64,000 nt of DNA from Quillaja saponaria (lineage: Eukaryota; Streptophyta; Magnoliopsida; Fabales; Quillajaceae). The notes beneath the pieces are model-generated. The model was not told the origin of the DNA. It ran no database searches and saw only the letters and a list, made by a program, of their open reading frames with translations. Below, piece after piece: positions 35,321 to 48,337 of this stretch. The position numbers and the translations under genes are program-made. How positions within the stretch are numbered: the stretch's first letter is position 1; each line of letters begins with the position of its first letter. The stretch spans positions 18,501,422 through 18,565,421 of the forward strand of contig CM055610.1 in assembly GCA_029379385.1 (NCBI GenBank), written 5' to 3'.

Positions 35321-36482
35321 AATTAATTATGTACTCTTTTGGCCAATTAAAACAACTTGGTGTGGAGACTATAATCTTCGTCTTGCCGTCAAATCAAATA
35401 AACCAGAATTAACAATATACTCATTTTGGCCCGTTATAAATCAACTTGGCCTTAACCCACAAGAGGGTTATGGTAAGAAAATAAAATAAATCACCTTCGC
35501 TCTTGATACACTCCTATATTGGGGGAGGCTTTACTGACATGTTCGTCCAAATAAATATTAGATAAGGTAATTGGTTAATTATTTGGTCCTGCGCATGGTC
35601 CAAAAAGTCCAACAAAAATTAGTAAAAAGAAAAACACTTCCCTTGGAAAAGAAGAAATCTCATGTCCCAAGCACCATGGACTAGGAGTTCATTGGCTCTT
35701 GCTACGAGGTAGAGGTCTGGGGCTCAATTGCTAATGGACCCAATAACCCTCTAAGCAACCAGAGGACCACACTGTAGAGGAATGTAGAGATCTCATAGCT
35801 GCCCCAGGGCCGAACAACTACTACAACAAATGAGAGGAAGAAAAAATGGAGGGGACCAAGAGGAGTAACTTCCTGACCTGATGCTATGCTATTCATTGAA
35901 ATCACTCATTCCAACTACACAAATGCTTTTTAAAGAAAAACACTGAAAGAACTTGATCATGTCAATTGTATTGACAAATGACAACAATAGAACATGATGG
36001 TCTAACAATGTCACTACAACAGGGTCCATACGCGTCCATACGCTTTAAGAGACAATGTTTTCTGTGCAATGAAAATAGAGGTTGCTGCATGTCAAGGCAG
36101 GTTTGACTACTGAAACAAACACATGCCCAGCACACACAAAAGATAGTGCGCTCGTTCAATAAATAAAAACTATTAGTATTAAGCACATTTTCCATGATAT
36201 GAACTCATATATGTAATATCAAAACATTTGGAAATGCTAGGCATGAAAAGTTGCACTATCATTAGAAACAACCACTCCTGTGTTTGAAGCCCCAATAAAT
36301 GAATTTGAAGTTTACAAAACGAATCCGGGAACATCTTAAGACCTGAAAAGTCACCAAATTATAAAATTCAGTCGAATCAAAAGAATTAAATTGAAACAAT
36401 CAATACCTTCACATCTCAATTAGGTCAGCCTATGAACAATCCATCAAATAGGGTGGTAACATGTTGGTCAGTAAGATCTGCA
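35321..36482. other. Intergenic DNA
   Basis: No gene supported. A GC-richer ~200-bp patch at about 35650-35850 looks like a low-copy repeat, but I cannot classify it. Confidence 0.4.
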
Positions 36483-39400
36483 TCAAAATGCACTGCTGCT
36501 TTCACTGGCAGAAATAGAGGGACCTGCAGGCCTTACAAGATGAGTGCCCATGCTTCCTATCTCAAGTCCCTGCAATCGGCCAAGAGAATCCTGCTGAAAC
36601 ATTTCTGACAAGTCATGTGAGTTGGCTCCAGCAACGAGAGACTGATTGGGAGGTGAAATGTTAGACAAGAATGAATGAAACTGTTGCATTTGTATGTTCT
36701 GGGGTTCACCTGGCCCGTGTTGTGGCCGATATGAGAATACAGAAGATAGGGAATATGGAATTTGGTGCATTCCTAAATTGAACATGTCAGGTAGGAGTCA
36801 TTGTCTCTCCAGTAGCAACCTTGAGCCTCTCAACTTCTTTCTTTAGGGCTTCATTTAAAGCTGTAATAGGAAAAAAGTCATGCAGAGCTTACCAATTAAG
36901 GAAGCAATCAAGGTATGTTTAGATGAGAAAGTAATGATAGTCTGATAGATCCCAACCTTACTGTTTTCTACATTACTTTCTTTTTTCCCTTTTTCTTTGG
37001 GAAAGGGGTATATGAGTTTCAATATGCTTAATGAAACGAAAGTCAACAATAATTATGTAACTAGCAACAACGTAGCATCAACTTCAATTATCAAAGATAT
37101 AACTTGTGAAAATATAAGAGGTAGAACGAGAGGAATTAAACTAAAGATAGAAAGTGTAAATCATACATTAGATACAGTAGATATAGCCTGCCAATAGTAT
37201 CAAAATATGAGGTACGCATGATCATACCATCACGCAACTGAGCCTGTTGCTCCATAGCTTGCAAACAAAGCTTAAGCTCTGTAGTCTCAGTGCTCAGGCC
37301 AGTTGTATCTCTCTGAAAGAGAAATGGATTAGAAATAACAATATATAGAGGAAAAAAGACCTTACAATTTAACTTTCTAACTTTCATGTGTCTATGTATC
37401 AACTTGTATAACCAAGACATCTTTCTTAAAGATTCACAACATAAAGTTCTCTAAATATTATCTCTCGAAAAGAAAGCTAACAAAAAATTGCCCCCATGCC
37501 AAAAAAATCATAAATAACTATCTTGGGAAAAAGGATTTAGTAAGAAACAATCATCCAACTCTCCAGGGAAAAGATCAAGAGAAAAGTCGTGCTTTATTAT
37601 ATTCACATAACCAACCATAAACTAGTTATGTAAACACGCAACTCAACTAAATGGCCAATATTTTTCAACAAGAGAAATGATACACTAGTAAGTCATCCTA
37701 CATCACCCCTCTCCCTTTAGCATGTGAAAACCAGGTTTTAACCCATCTAGTTTTTGGTTATGTGAAATTTATAGGTGTTCTTGACCAAAAAAATTCGTAA
37801 GTTCATGTTCTTCACAAAAAACATATGCTCCCTTCTTTCTGCTTTGCTTGTCACTTCTGTGAAAGAAAAAAAGGAAAGAGTTTAAGAATTGTAAAGTTTG
37901 ATTATAACTTTCTAACTTTACTCACAGATAAAGACAAAGTTTTTGTTGTAATTGATGGCAATTATTTGAATTTGAATTAAGGGTTAACATGGGAGAGTTG
38001 ACGACTTTTATGCTTCACTTTTCAAAGAGTGACAATTTGACTGAGACAAATCTAAAGGAGAAAAACGACACATAAAGAGGGACTGATGAAGCAGCAAATA
38101 TAGGTTCTTGGAGTGAGAATAAAAAAAAACCCAGCACCAGAATCAATTACTACTGGTTCCAAAGGGCGTTATCCTAAATTAAGCCATGCTAGTACTTCAG
38201 AAAGAACCTGGAAGAGAGACAATTGAGTGGAAAGAGTAGTTGCTTCTGTTTGAAGGGTTTGAACTCTTCTCTCTAGTTCTAATACGTAACAAGCTTTCCT
38301 CTCTTTCGAACGAGCAGCAGACTGCCGATTTGCAAGAATCCTGCATCAAACACACAACTCGGGGAAGTTCCTTAAGAATAAAAGATGTGAACCTTTACAG
38401 CATGCAATTTCAACCTTTTTAAATTACACTAGACTAGAGTAGCTCAACCACGAACTGCATAAACTTCTTACGTTCAACATATATGCTTTTTACTTAATGG
38501 ATATAATTTCTCATTCAGTAATGAGAATAGATTCAAGGATTGGCAGAATGAGAAAAATTACATATGTCAGCAACACAATTCAGTTGATATTATCTAAAAG
38601 AAATCTCCCAGATAATTTGAAGACAAAACGGGAAACAGGTCAAATTTCCTCCTTTAATAAGATTTCCAAATTATTTAAATCCAAAATAAGAACTGGTTCA
38701 GTTTCCTCCTTTAACAAAATTTCCATTACTACTGCCATTGTCAAATTTCATAGCTGGTGGCAACCTCGAATATCATGAATATTTTCATTTAAAATGGGTA
38801 GCTCGAGTAGCAAGTTGAGTCTAATGGACCATCAGAGTGGCCCTGGATGCAGGAACCCGGGAAATTGATGGAGAAAATAGCTCCAAACACTGTCGCACAG
38901 AGACTCTCACAGATAGATTCAACATCCGAAAATTGAATTGCTTTCATGTTTTTTTATTCCTAGTAGTTCCTCAAAATTCACTTACACAACTGACATAAAA
39001 AAGAAAATCCGCCAATCACCATATTCATAGTCAGGATCAATTTAAGCTAGTTATCATCATGGCATCAAAGCAGAACTTTGCTAATAAAAAAAAATCTTTT
39101 TATAGACAGAATAATATATGAGAAACATATTAGTACGCACACACCCACATTGAGAGAGTCACACCTCTTGGCCCTCTTGGGATCAACTGTCCATAATTCA
39201 GCAAGCTTATCAGGAGCCAAAGCCTTCTTGGCATCAATAGCGTCCATGAAAGAATACCCACCAACTGAATTGCTGTGACGGTGTCTGACTCTCTCACTAG
39301 CATCTCCTTCTCCACTCTCCACCTGCACGCCACCACTGATGGATTCCGATTTTATGGTGGAAGGTCCCTCCTCCAATTTGGATCCAAACTTCTCAATGAT

Positions 39401-39629
39401 GCATATAAGTGGAGAAGGGGTCGTCATCGGGTTCAAGATCTTGAAAAGTAGCTGAAGGTACATCGAATGGATCCGAATCCAGATCGAGGTCTTCAGGGAT
39501 CCGGAAATGAACCTCGGAATGAGCCCGCCGGTGGAAAGACCCTCGAAAGGGAATGCTCTGATTTAACGAAATTGTAGAGCGTTTCAGAGTGACCAGGTTA
39601 TGGAATTTAGGGTTTGATGGATCTTGCAT
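36483..39629 (-). CDS. Group I bZIP transcription factor (bZIP18/RF2b-like), frame broken twice
   Basis: DNA-binding regulator of the plant VIP1/RF2a/RF2b clade. Four exons: 39629-39165, 38340-38208, 37312-37228, 36860-36483, with correct splice borders and phases. The N-terminus [13 protein letters not shown] is followed by [20 protein letters not shown], an acidic DDDPFSTYM stretch, [12 protein letters not shown], then the basic region split by intron 1 (PKRAKR / [16 protein letters not shown]) and a leucine zipper ([20 protein letters not shown] through [18 protein letters not shown]). It ends [11 protein letters not shown], as clade members do. One extra base at about 39400 (after STYM) puts EKFGSK in a new frame, and one extra base near 36795 (ACC-T-GAC) does so again before [11 protein letters not shown]. 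Outside these two points the frame is open and conserved. Either a young pseudogene or sequence error. Confidence 0.8.
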
Positions 39630-41568
39630 TTTCCACTACCAGGACACTCTGTCTCTCTCTGAGCTTTCCTCGTCGCAATCGAAAATGGAGCATTCCCTTC
39701 TTCCCGTTCATTGGACCGCTTGAGACTTTGATTGAGAACGATGTCGTTTTTTGCCTATCTTTTTTCTTTGTGGATGATAATATAAATTTATTATTATTAA
39801 CAGTTGATTTTGTGCCTAAGATTTTTATAAATGACTATTTCTGCTATAAAAAAATTATATGTTATTCCTTGTGTCACGTGTAGGTTTTGTTGTCTATTTT
39901 TAGAGAATAAAACTAATTTCACTCCCATTGAAAATAGTGTCACTTTAAATAAAATTAACTAATATTCTAAAAACTATCTCAAGTGTAATAAATATACCTG
40001 TTGAAACTAAAAATATTCTAAAATTAACAACAATGCATTAAAAAAAAATGAAGATATTTTTTGATTAATTTTTAAAAAAAATTATTTGATAAGGATAGAC
40101 ATTAGAGTATTTGTTTTTGGATAAAAAATTACTGAAAGAGATTTTGTTAAATTTTTTTTTTAAATAGACTAAATTAACAAAATATCTTATAACTTAAAAG
40201 AGTAAAAAAATTATAAATATCGGGTACTATAATAAGAAAGTCTATGATAAAAAAAATAATTGAAGTTATAAAGGACTATAAGAATGTTTTGTTTGAAAAT
40301 AATATAGATAAATGAAGGCCTATTAAAAAAACATTAATGGAGTGAAAAATTTGGGTGCTACTTAGTTACCAATAAATGAACACTAAACTCAATAATTATT
40401 AAAGTCATAAAAATACTTGTGGAGAAGAATAATCTCGAACCCGAACTAAATTAAATTCACACCTTAAAAGGTGTGGAAATATTTGTAAAAATCAAAAAGT
40501 CATAAAAAAAAACTTTGGATTCAAATTTTGCATTCCTCCAGGAAGAGTTTATGAAAAGAAAATAATGTAGATTCCGTTGTTTACAAGCATACCAAAAGAA
40601 AAAAAGAAAAAGAAGATTAACTTAATTACCTAATACTATTTTACATAAATGAGAATTTGTCTCATCCAAAATTGTACAAACACATGGTCACATTGACAGT
40701 ATTATTTATTTATTTTTTTACATCACAATCTAGCAATGAATGTTGGCTAAAAAAATTGAAGAACAATTTACTTGAACTTTAATTCAAAGATTGAGTGGAG
40801 GATTAGAAAAAGGATTTGGTGCTCAGAATAAGCATTTTCTAAAACCTAATATTGATTAGGTTGGATCAGGTACCATGATCAAAACACCCAACTACCTTTT
40901 CTCTCCCAGCTTGATTCTTAAATTTGAACTTGTGCATGTAAACAATAATAAACCGAAAAGACACCAAATACACATCTTTCGTTCATTTGGAATCATAATA
41001 TCTTTATCGAAGTGTCATTGAGTGTGACACCCAATGATCACAAAGCACATGAAATACGACCACTCCCATAATTCTTTCAGAGAAAATAAAATACATCTCT
41101 TCCTGTTCTCTAATTCACTCTAATCAGCCTTCAATTATTAGTTTTAGGCTCTGCACTGCAAGAAGATAAATCCCACCAATAGATAAAGCTAATCATAATT
41201 CTCTGACTCTTTCAGTCATTGTTTGTATGATAGGGTTGACATGAGGAAGAAAGAATTTTGGTTAGGTTAGAGTCGTTAGACTGCATCATTAGTGACTAAA
41301 AGCAGAGGTTTTTGCTTTGTGGGCTTGGATGTTAAGGTGGTTATCATCTTCCAAAGTCTAAAAATACTATTCACCACCCCTTCCCTTATCCTTTTTCATA
41401 GTATTTATCTAGTTGGAATCCTGACAGACATTACCATAACTAAAAAAGTCCATTTTTGCCTTTAGTTGATTTCAGATCAAGAAAGAACCATAAGAAAAAG
41501 ACCACAGACCCCTCCTTTACATGTTTTTCTGTACTATTTTCTACTGATGACAAGCATCCTATAAAAAT
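39630..41568. other. Intergenic DNA
   Basis: The start holds the bZIP promoter and 5' UTR. The remainder is AT-rich with no supported gene. Confidence 0.45.
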
Positions 41569-41579
41569 CACTCAGTGCC
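41569..41579 (+). promoter_or_regulatory. TATA box of the ATL-type gene
   Basis: CTATAAAAATC, about 260 bp before the ATG at 41838, implying a ~230-nt 5' UTR. Confidence 0.45.
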
Positions 41580-41837
41580 TTCACTCTGTTTGACAAATTG
41601 TCACCAAGAAGGGAAGGTAAAGCTTACAAGGCAAAGGGTCAATAAGTTCATGCCTGAGATGAATTCCCTTCTTTCAATTTCCTTTGTGGTTCGATTTGCA
41701 GCTGAAAAGCCAGAGAGCATTAAAATTCCAAGGCTTTGTGTTTATTAAATAACTTTTGAGTATATCAAAAGGGTTCAATAATTTTGAATTCTGCTATTGG
41801 GTTTGGTGCTTCCGAAGTTGTAATCACAATTAAAGCA

Positions 41838-42434
41838 ATGGTGGTTCTTCTCCTTGATCATCGTCCACACCGGCTACTCCTCAATACAGGATCAACCTCA
41901 CCACCACCAGGTAATGGAAATAGGACAAGAGGGTCATATGCAAGTGAGCCTAATTTTGACGCCAACATGGTCATCATCTTAGCAGCCTTGCTTTGTGCAT
42001 TGATATGTGCTCTTGGACTTAACTCAATTGTAAGGTGTGCTCTAAGATGTAGCCGTAGGTTTGCTTTTGAGACACCAGATGAGACTTCTGTACGTTTAAC
42101 TGCAACAGGGCTGAAGAAGAGTGCATTATCTCAGATTCCTATTGCAGTATATGGTTCAGGTGCAAATATTCCAGCTACAGACTGTCCAATTTGCCTTGGA
42201 GAATATATGGATGGTGAGAAAGTCAGGGTGCTGCCAAAATGTAACCATGGCTTCCATGTGAGGTGCATAGACACATGGTTGCTGTCACATTCATCTTGCC
42301 CAACTTGTAGACAGTCTTTGCTTGAACAACCAATGGGTTCAGCAGAAGCTGGTGCAACTGGGACCAGGCATAATGTAGAAAATGGCTCAGGAGGACATGG
42401 TGATGTACATATAGCCGTGGATGAGATGAGCTAA
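41838..42434 (+). CDS. ATL-type RING-H2 E3 ubiquitin ligase
   Basis: Membrane-anchored E3 ligase of the plant ATL family, 198 aa, intronless as usual. Start chosen at the first ATG ([19 protein letters not shown]); the frame is open further upstream but has no ATG there. One transmembrane segment (about residues 43-63, [20 protein letters not shown]) is followed by a basic stretch, a [18 protein letters not shown] linker matching the family GLD motif region, and a complete RING-H2 finger: CPIC, 15 residues ending [12 protein letters not shown], ten residues, CPTC. All eight metal ligands are present, with Pro before the third Cys pair as in ATLs. The tail is Gly-rich and acidic. Closest in style to Arabidopsis ATL72-80, from memory; target unknown. 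Confidence 0.93.
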   Translation: MVVLLLDHRPHRLLLNTGSTSPPPGNGNRTRGSYASEPNFDANMVIILAALLCALICALGLNSIVRCALRCSRRFAFETPDETSVRLTATGLKKSALSQIPIAVYGSGANIPATDCPICLGEYMDGEKVRVLPKCNHGFHVRCIDTWLLSHSSCPTCRQSLLEQPMGSAEAGATGTRHNVENGSGGHGDVHIAVDEMS

Positions 42435-44250
42435 TCAGTAGTTGCAAATCTTACTCCACCCTATATATCAGAGAAAATAAAAAGATGAAGAAATAAAGTA
42501 GGTTTTGTTTTAGGCTTATAACTAGCTTTAGTTCTGGATTTATGTACTTGTCTAGTTGTATGCACAGAGGGAGATATCCTGGTTGCAATTTCAATTCCTA
42601 GATGATGGTTTCTCAGGTAATTCTGTGTTTATACGTTTTATACGGGATAAAAAAATGGTGTTGAAATGTTCGAGATCTGCATAGTTTAAAAAAAAAAAAA
42701 TTAAAAAAAGGAAAATTCTACAGCATTTGAAGAATAATATTTTGTAGTTAGTTCATTGTGAACAGTAATTGATTTGATACTGTATGTTTGTAGTAAACAA
42801 GAATGGAATTTGGAATTCACAATTAGTATCACAGTCACGGAGGTGGAAAGTAAAAGTCCATCAATCTAAGCATCCAGGAAACGTCATGTGTTTACTGCAT
42901 GTGGGTAGCATCCAGTGCAATAATCTTAATTCAAGTTTAGAAAAGTGCTGTTGAACAGTTGTTTTGTCCGTGTGGGAGGAACCTGCCACCCTCTGATCAA
43001 TTATATTCAAAGTGGTTACAGACATGGAAGTTTTTCAACTTCCAGTCAGATTGGCTCTGATTTGCATTCCCAAACTAGTTATATCAAAGCTTGGAATTCT
43101 TTATCTATTTTGAAGCAGATTGTAAGCACAAAGGACAAATCTCTACTTCACTATTTTAAGTTGGTATCTCTAAGCTTACATATGCAAACACCCCTTTTGG
43201 TGGGAAAAAAAATTGCATTTCATTCCTGAGGTGTTTGACACTCAAAATGTTGTCAGCTGTCTCATTGAAAATTTTATTCTTTTTACCTTTTCGTTCTTTG
43301 TTAATATGCTTATTAATCCAGTGCAGTTAAACTTAGCTTGCAAATCATTTTCATATAGCATTTTCACTCATGGAGAATTTTGGTGATTCTCTCATGGAAA
43401 TCTTGGTTAGTTTGAGGCATCAAAAAAGATTGATGCCTAACTGAGCATAGGACAAGAACAAATAGGGCTATTAAAAGTATGCAAAATCAATGAAGAGGTC
43501 CATATAAGGATCTAGCTCCAGCTCCATATTCCAATATAATGCCTTATTGGTACTACCAGCATAAATTAGTTTTACAAATACCACCTGTTCAAGCTTTCAT
43601 TTCAAACTTCCAGGCCAGAGTCTTTGTTTTTTGACCCCTTCAAATTTTGGGACAAGGAATTCTTTCTCTTGTAATTGTTTTATCAGTAATCTTGGATGCA
43701 TTATAATATGGTCACTTATAGAAACTGAGAAAAAAAGAAATAGAAGGTGATAGAAACTGAACAATCATTTAGCCAAGGAACAATAATTTATTCCTCCACT
43801 CTTTTCCCTTATTGTTTGATTTGATGGGCAATTGGAGTAGAAGCATATTGAATCTAAAAAATCATCATTGTTGTGCTGATAGAATGGGATCTTAAAAACT
43901 TTTGTCTTCTTCTCCTCTAATACTTTGTTGGCTTTATAGGCCCACAGTTTGAAAACTCATTCAAGCACTATCTGTTGGTTTTGGCTATGGAGGATACCTG
44001 TAGTATTATGAGAACATTTTACTAAGGCATCATGTATCATTGGACCCCCTCACTTCCTTCCCTTCTTGCCTGATTGATGGGTATGTATCTCTCAGGTTTT
44101 TCTTTGATTTCAAAAGTTGAGGCATAGATATTCCTTTCTTTTTCTTTTTTTACCTCTAAAGTGGTGGACTCATGTATCTCTCTATTATCACAACTTGCCC
44201 ATTAAAATGAAGAAAAGAATATGGAGTGACAGATTTTAGGGAAAGGTATT
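42435..44250. other. 3' UTR of the ATL gene and intergenic DNA
   Basis: No further gene recognised. Open frames in 42900-43230 lack family similarity I can identify. Confidence 0.45.
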
Positions 44251-46140
44251 TGTTAGGAGCCTAATTAAATAAAATGATATAGAGCTTTTGTGCTAACCAA
44301 AAGAGATACAGAATTAAGAAGAAATAAGTAAAACAAGTCAACCAGGTTGAGGAATAAATATCATTCCTTCACCCTCCAAGTACAGGTTGGTCTTGTTAGT
44401 AGTATGTTCTTAAGTCAATGACATGTGATGTTGCGGCATATTATTTTATGTATAATCTTATTCATATTATTAATAAATATAAGTGGCAAACATTATCATG
44501 TATAAGAGTTATTAATTAACTATCATTAGTCCAAAGAATTAAAGTAATGGAAATAAACATCATGATGAGATCATGCTAATGAGATGTATTTCTTTTAAGC
44601 TTAATTCTTAAATGTTCTTAATCATAGGATCACTAAGTAAGGTATTAGTGAATCTGGATAGATTAGTACATATCTAGTTGGCTCAAAGAGTTGAGGGTGG
44701 CTAATCTCATAGTCACTTGTGTATGAGACACTAAGACAGATATGTAAGTGCTCATTAGAGAATGAGTTCACTGAACTGACTCAACTGAGAACACCTATAT
44801 GGAGTTTCTCTATATGTTAATAGGTGGTTCTTATGTTACAGTTGTGCAAATAGTCATTTGACTTGAGATATCATAGTTATCTTGTATGTACGTCATTATA
44901 CTTTGATACTATTTCTGATTCTATTAATGAGTCACCTAAGAAGTAGTAATTGGGTATGACCACTTGCATATGGAGGTATGTGAATGTACAATAAAGGATC
45001 TATCACTCTTAGTAGAAAAGAGAGAATGTCTTATGTGGTCTATAAAAGATTTAACTTAAAGTCTATGGCCATAGTAGGGTGGATATTAGAATATGAGTTT
45101 CTAATTTTTCCAATGAAGTTATAATCTTAAGATTAGACATAAATGATTAAATTTAGAGTTTGACATTATTTCCATACCTAAATAGATTTAATCGGGACAT
45201 TGCATGATAAAAGGATTGAATTGCATGGTAACTGTTAACAGAAAAGTTCAAAAGGTTCATAAGCATATTCGTACTATTATGGGTAGTCATCATGTGCTGC
45301 TAGGCACCAATCTTGACTTGTTGGAAACCCTGATAATCAATTAATTATCTATAAATGATTAATTAATTAATCTTAATTAAATGGTGAATTAAAAAGAGTT
45401 TTAATTTAAATAATTAGAATGAGTTCTAATTTAATTAGACATGGTCCAGTAATAAATATGTAAAAGTTACATGCCTACTGCCATCAATAGTTTGAACCTA
45501 AGGGGTCACACACAAAATGACGATATTCAAATAAGGAGAGTTTTGGGGCAATCATGTAATTATTATAGTTTGTTAGACATTAGATTTAATTATGATTAAA
45601 TCATAATGTTAGCATAATCTCTAATGTGTTAAGATTGTCCAATACATAAGGAGGTGGCTAGTCTTTATAAAAGATAAGACTTAACAAACTAAATAGAAAC
45701 ATAAGAGAAAAATAATTATACGTACTGTACAGAGAGCCTAAATGCCATCAGATGGATTTTAGGCTCATGAGAGTTTCAAAATTACAAGAGAGATTCGGTA
45801 ATTTGTGCTAGTACACAAGGAATCCCTTGATAACCCCTTTCATCTTCAGGCATGAAGATCCTTAGTTGGATTCGTTCAGTGTAGATACACTTAGAGATTG
45901 GACACTTGTGTCGTTGCTTTGTTCTTGATGAATCAACGAAGGAGTGAACGCCGATCAAGAATACGACGAAAGAATTAAAAGCCTCGAAGGTACACAGTTA
46001 TCTACTTGTTTAATTGTTAAACTATAATTAGGATCTTTCATATAATCATAAGGTGATTTCGGGTTAAAGGAATCCAAATTTTAAATTTCATTACGCATAT
46101 GATTATCATATTTTACACTGACTTCTAACAGGTCTCCCAG
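44251..46140 (+). mobile_element. Probable solo LTR of a retrotransposon
   Basis: About 1.89 kb bounded by TGTTAG and CTAACA, the perfect short inverted ends typical of plant LTRs. Inside are a TATA-type word in the 3' half (TTATAAAAGATAAG at about 45665) and no coding sequence. The flanks (GGTAT / GGTCT) match at four of five bases, so a target duplication is only suggestive. No internal region or second LTR is visible in the window, hence solo LTR by recombination. Copia versus Gypsy cannot be decided here. Confidence 0.55.
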
Positions 46141-46407
46141 GCCTTGCTGGTTTCTGAGCTGCTGTTTACTTGTACTTTCCTTTTTTATGCTTTTAGGTGT
46201 TAGATTTGGTTGGCCAAAGAGGAATTTAATCAAAATAAACACACACATAGATACACATCTGAAGAGAGACCAGCATGTGGTGGGAACAACTCAAGAAGAT
46301 TACATACGATTACCATTATTTGAGAAGCATAGCATGGAGGGGAATAAGTGACAATTCACTTGGCACTGCAAACACACAACAGGGATCCAAAATTATGCAA
46401 CACAAGT

Positions 46408-48337
46408 TCATTTGGCTAACTCAGCAGATAAAGTGTTAGCCAAGGATTGTATGGTTGTCTGAGACACCCCTCTTGTTCCCCCCAGGTACCATTTCTTGAT
46501 CATCTCCACCACATTTGCATTCTCTACCTTCGTCTTTACGTCTTCCTTCCCCTCGGTCGAAAATACAATCTACATACACAAACATATGCACAAACATTCA
46601 GACATCCATACCTTAGTAAAAGGGTCAAATAAACTTTTTAATACTGCTATCAATGTAACATTTTACCTCAGCTGTTGCAGAAGTAGCTGGGAAATAAAAT
46701 GTGATTATGGAATTTTTCTTTAAGTACTTAGACTGAAAGAATTCATCAATCTTCTCTAATGCAGCTTCATCTTCATCCTCATATTTGTCCTCAGCTGCCA
46801 AACGGTCCCTCACGGCACTTTCAAGTTGCACGCCATATTGTGATCCCTTGATCTCCTTAATCACTACAATTCTTAGGAACTTTTCCACTGGGGCTGCACA
46901 TTTATAAAATTGAAAATTATGTTTCATAAATAATATTTAAACAAAGCTAACTAGTTTAGCAAATTAAACTCTTAAATTTGCATAATGTAGATAACCTTAC
47001 CGACAATTAGGGTGTTAAAGAAGTCATCATCCTTGGAAAGTTCCTTTCCTATTTTGCCCTTCCACTGCTTCAAGTGTCCAACAATTTCAGGCTCCAAATA
47101 AACTCCAATTGCAGTGAACTTAATTTGGAGAAAGTGTATCTCAAGTTCGGTAAATCCTAATTCAACAAGGAAATAAATTTGTGGTTCAAGTCTTCAGGAT
47201 TAATTAGTCAAATTATATGGAGTAACAAAGATTCATCTTTTTCCTTAATATTAACTTTGGTTTTATCTATTTATTCATTCTACAATACAGGAGCTCGATT
47301 CATGCATCAAACTTCGCAGGAAGAAATGCCATACCATTCAATAGAAATGACTTCTTTATCTTTTTCTTTTGGTTCATTGGGGGATCCATCAGTCCTAAAC
47401 CTACCAAACATTGATTAGCCTATACTCTTTCCAGATCTTAACCCTCTCATAAACTGGACATAATATGACTCCAAGATAAGATCTACTGTGCTTGTCAAGA
47501 GGATTACATTTAACTATTTAAGTAACTAATAACCTGATCAAAATCTATTATATCATTTCTTAATTATGACTTCCCTTTCTTATAAGCATTTTTCCTCCTC
47601 TTTTCCCTTTTTTATGTAAGAAATTCCTCATCGTTTTCAAAGTCTTCTGATAAAAATGAGTACTAAGTTTTGTGATGTCTCAGAAAAACAATATAAAGAT
47701 GGGGGGTTTAAATTAGACATGCAATAAGTTGGGTTATGTAAATTGTGGTCAAACAAGAAAAAGAAAAACAATGAAGCAACAAATCAAATTGGGGGTCTAG
47801 CAACTAAAGCTAATTATATTTTCAGTGTGGAAGTAAATCAGGACAATACTAAATGGGGACAGTGTGTGGAGTTAGCAGTGACAAATAAATATTCCATAAT
47901 TTAGCAGATAAATATATATTGGGCTTACCATGGCCCAGTAAAGATAGAGGCTTTGTGGTTGTGATCTGCTGAGGAAATGGGATTTCATCCACAATTACCA
48001 CTTCTGTACTCACTGCATAGAAACCATCTTTCTCAATTAACTAGAAGCAACTAAAAAGTGTTCAAGAGGAAAATACAATTCTAGCATTTGCTATTATATC
48101 ATTAGCTACTGCATGTCAGCATCTGTCCATCTCTATGCATTTCTGTTACATCTCAAAACTTTCTATAAGAAATCATGAACTATACAACTAAATTGGGTAT
48201 TTTTTGTATCTTTATAGTACTTGACTGTGCTGCTCTGAAATCCTTGTGAAATCATCAACCAAACCAGAGTAGTCATTGCAAAATGAATTACCAATGTGTG
48301 TGTGTGTGTGTGTCAGAGAGAGAGAGACAGATTTACT
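46408..48337 (-). CDS. CHIL: Chalcone isomerase-like protein, type IV (CHIL/EFP)
   Basis: Non-catalytic chalcone-isomerase fold protein that binds chalcone synthase and raises flavonoid output (CHIL/EFP family knowledge). Exons on the minus strand: 48012-47929, 47156-47001, 46893-46667, 46569-46408, all with good borders. The first of these begins TG AGT ACA GAA, so the A of the ATG must come from an upstream exon. A good donor, GCTA before GTAAAT, ends exactly one at 48337, giving a 324-nt intron inside the start codon. The result is 630 nt, 209 aa, the usual length. Strings: [120 protein letters not shown] and the C-terminus [10 protein letters not shown]. Identity is firm; the split ATG is inferred. 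Confidence 0.9.
48295..48330. repeat. (TG)n-(GA)n compound microsatellite
   Basis: TG repeats at 48295-48313 followed by GA repeats to about 48330, lying just inside the predicted first intron of the CHIL gene, next to its donor. Confidence 0.85.

Noticed and set aside
35650..35850. Possible tRNA-derived SINE
   Set aside because: GC-richer patch, but A-box and B-box matches are poor on both strands and no poly(A)/T end or target duplication is visible.
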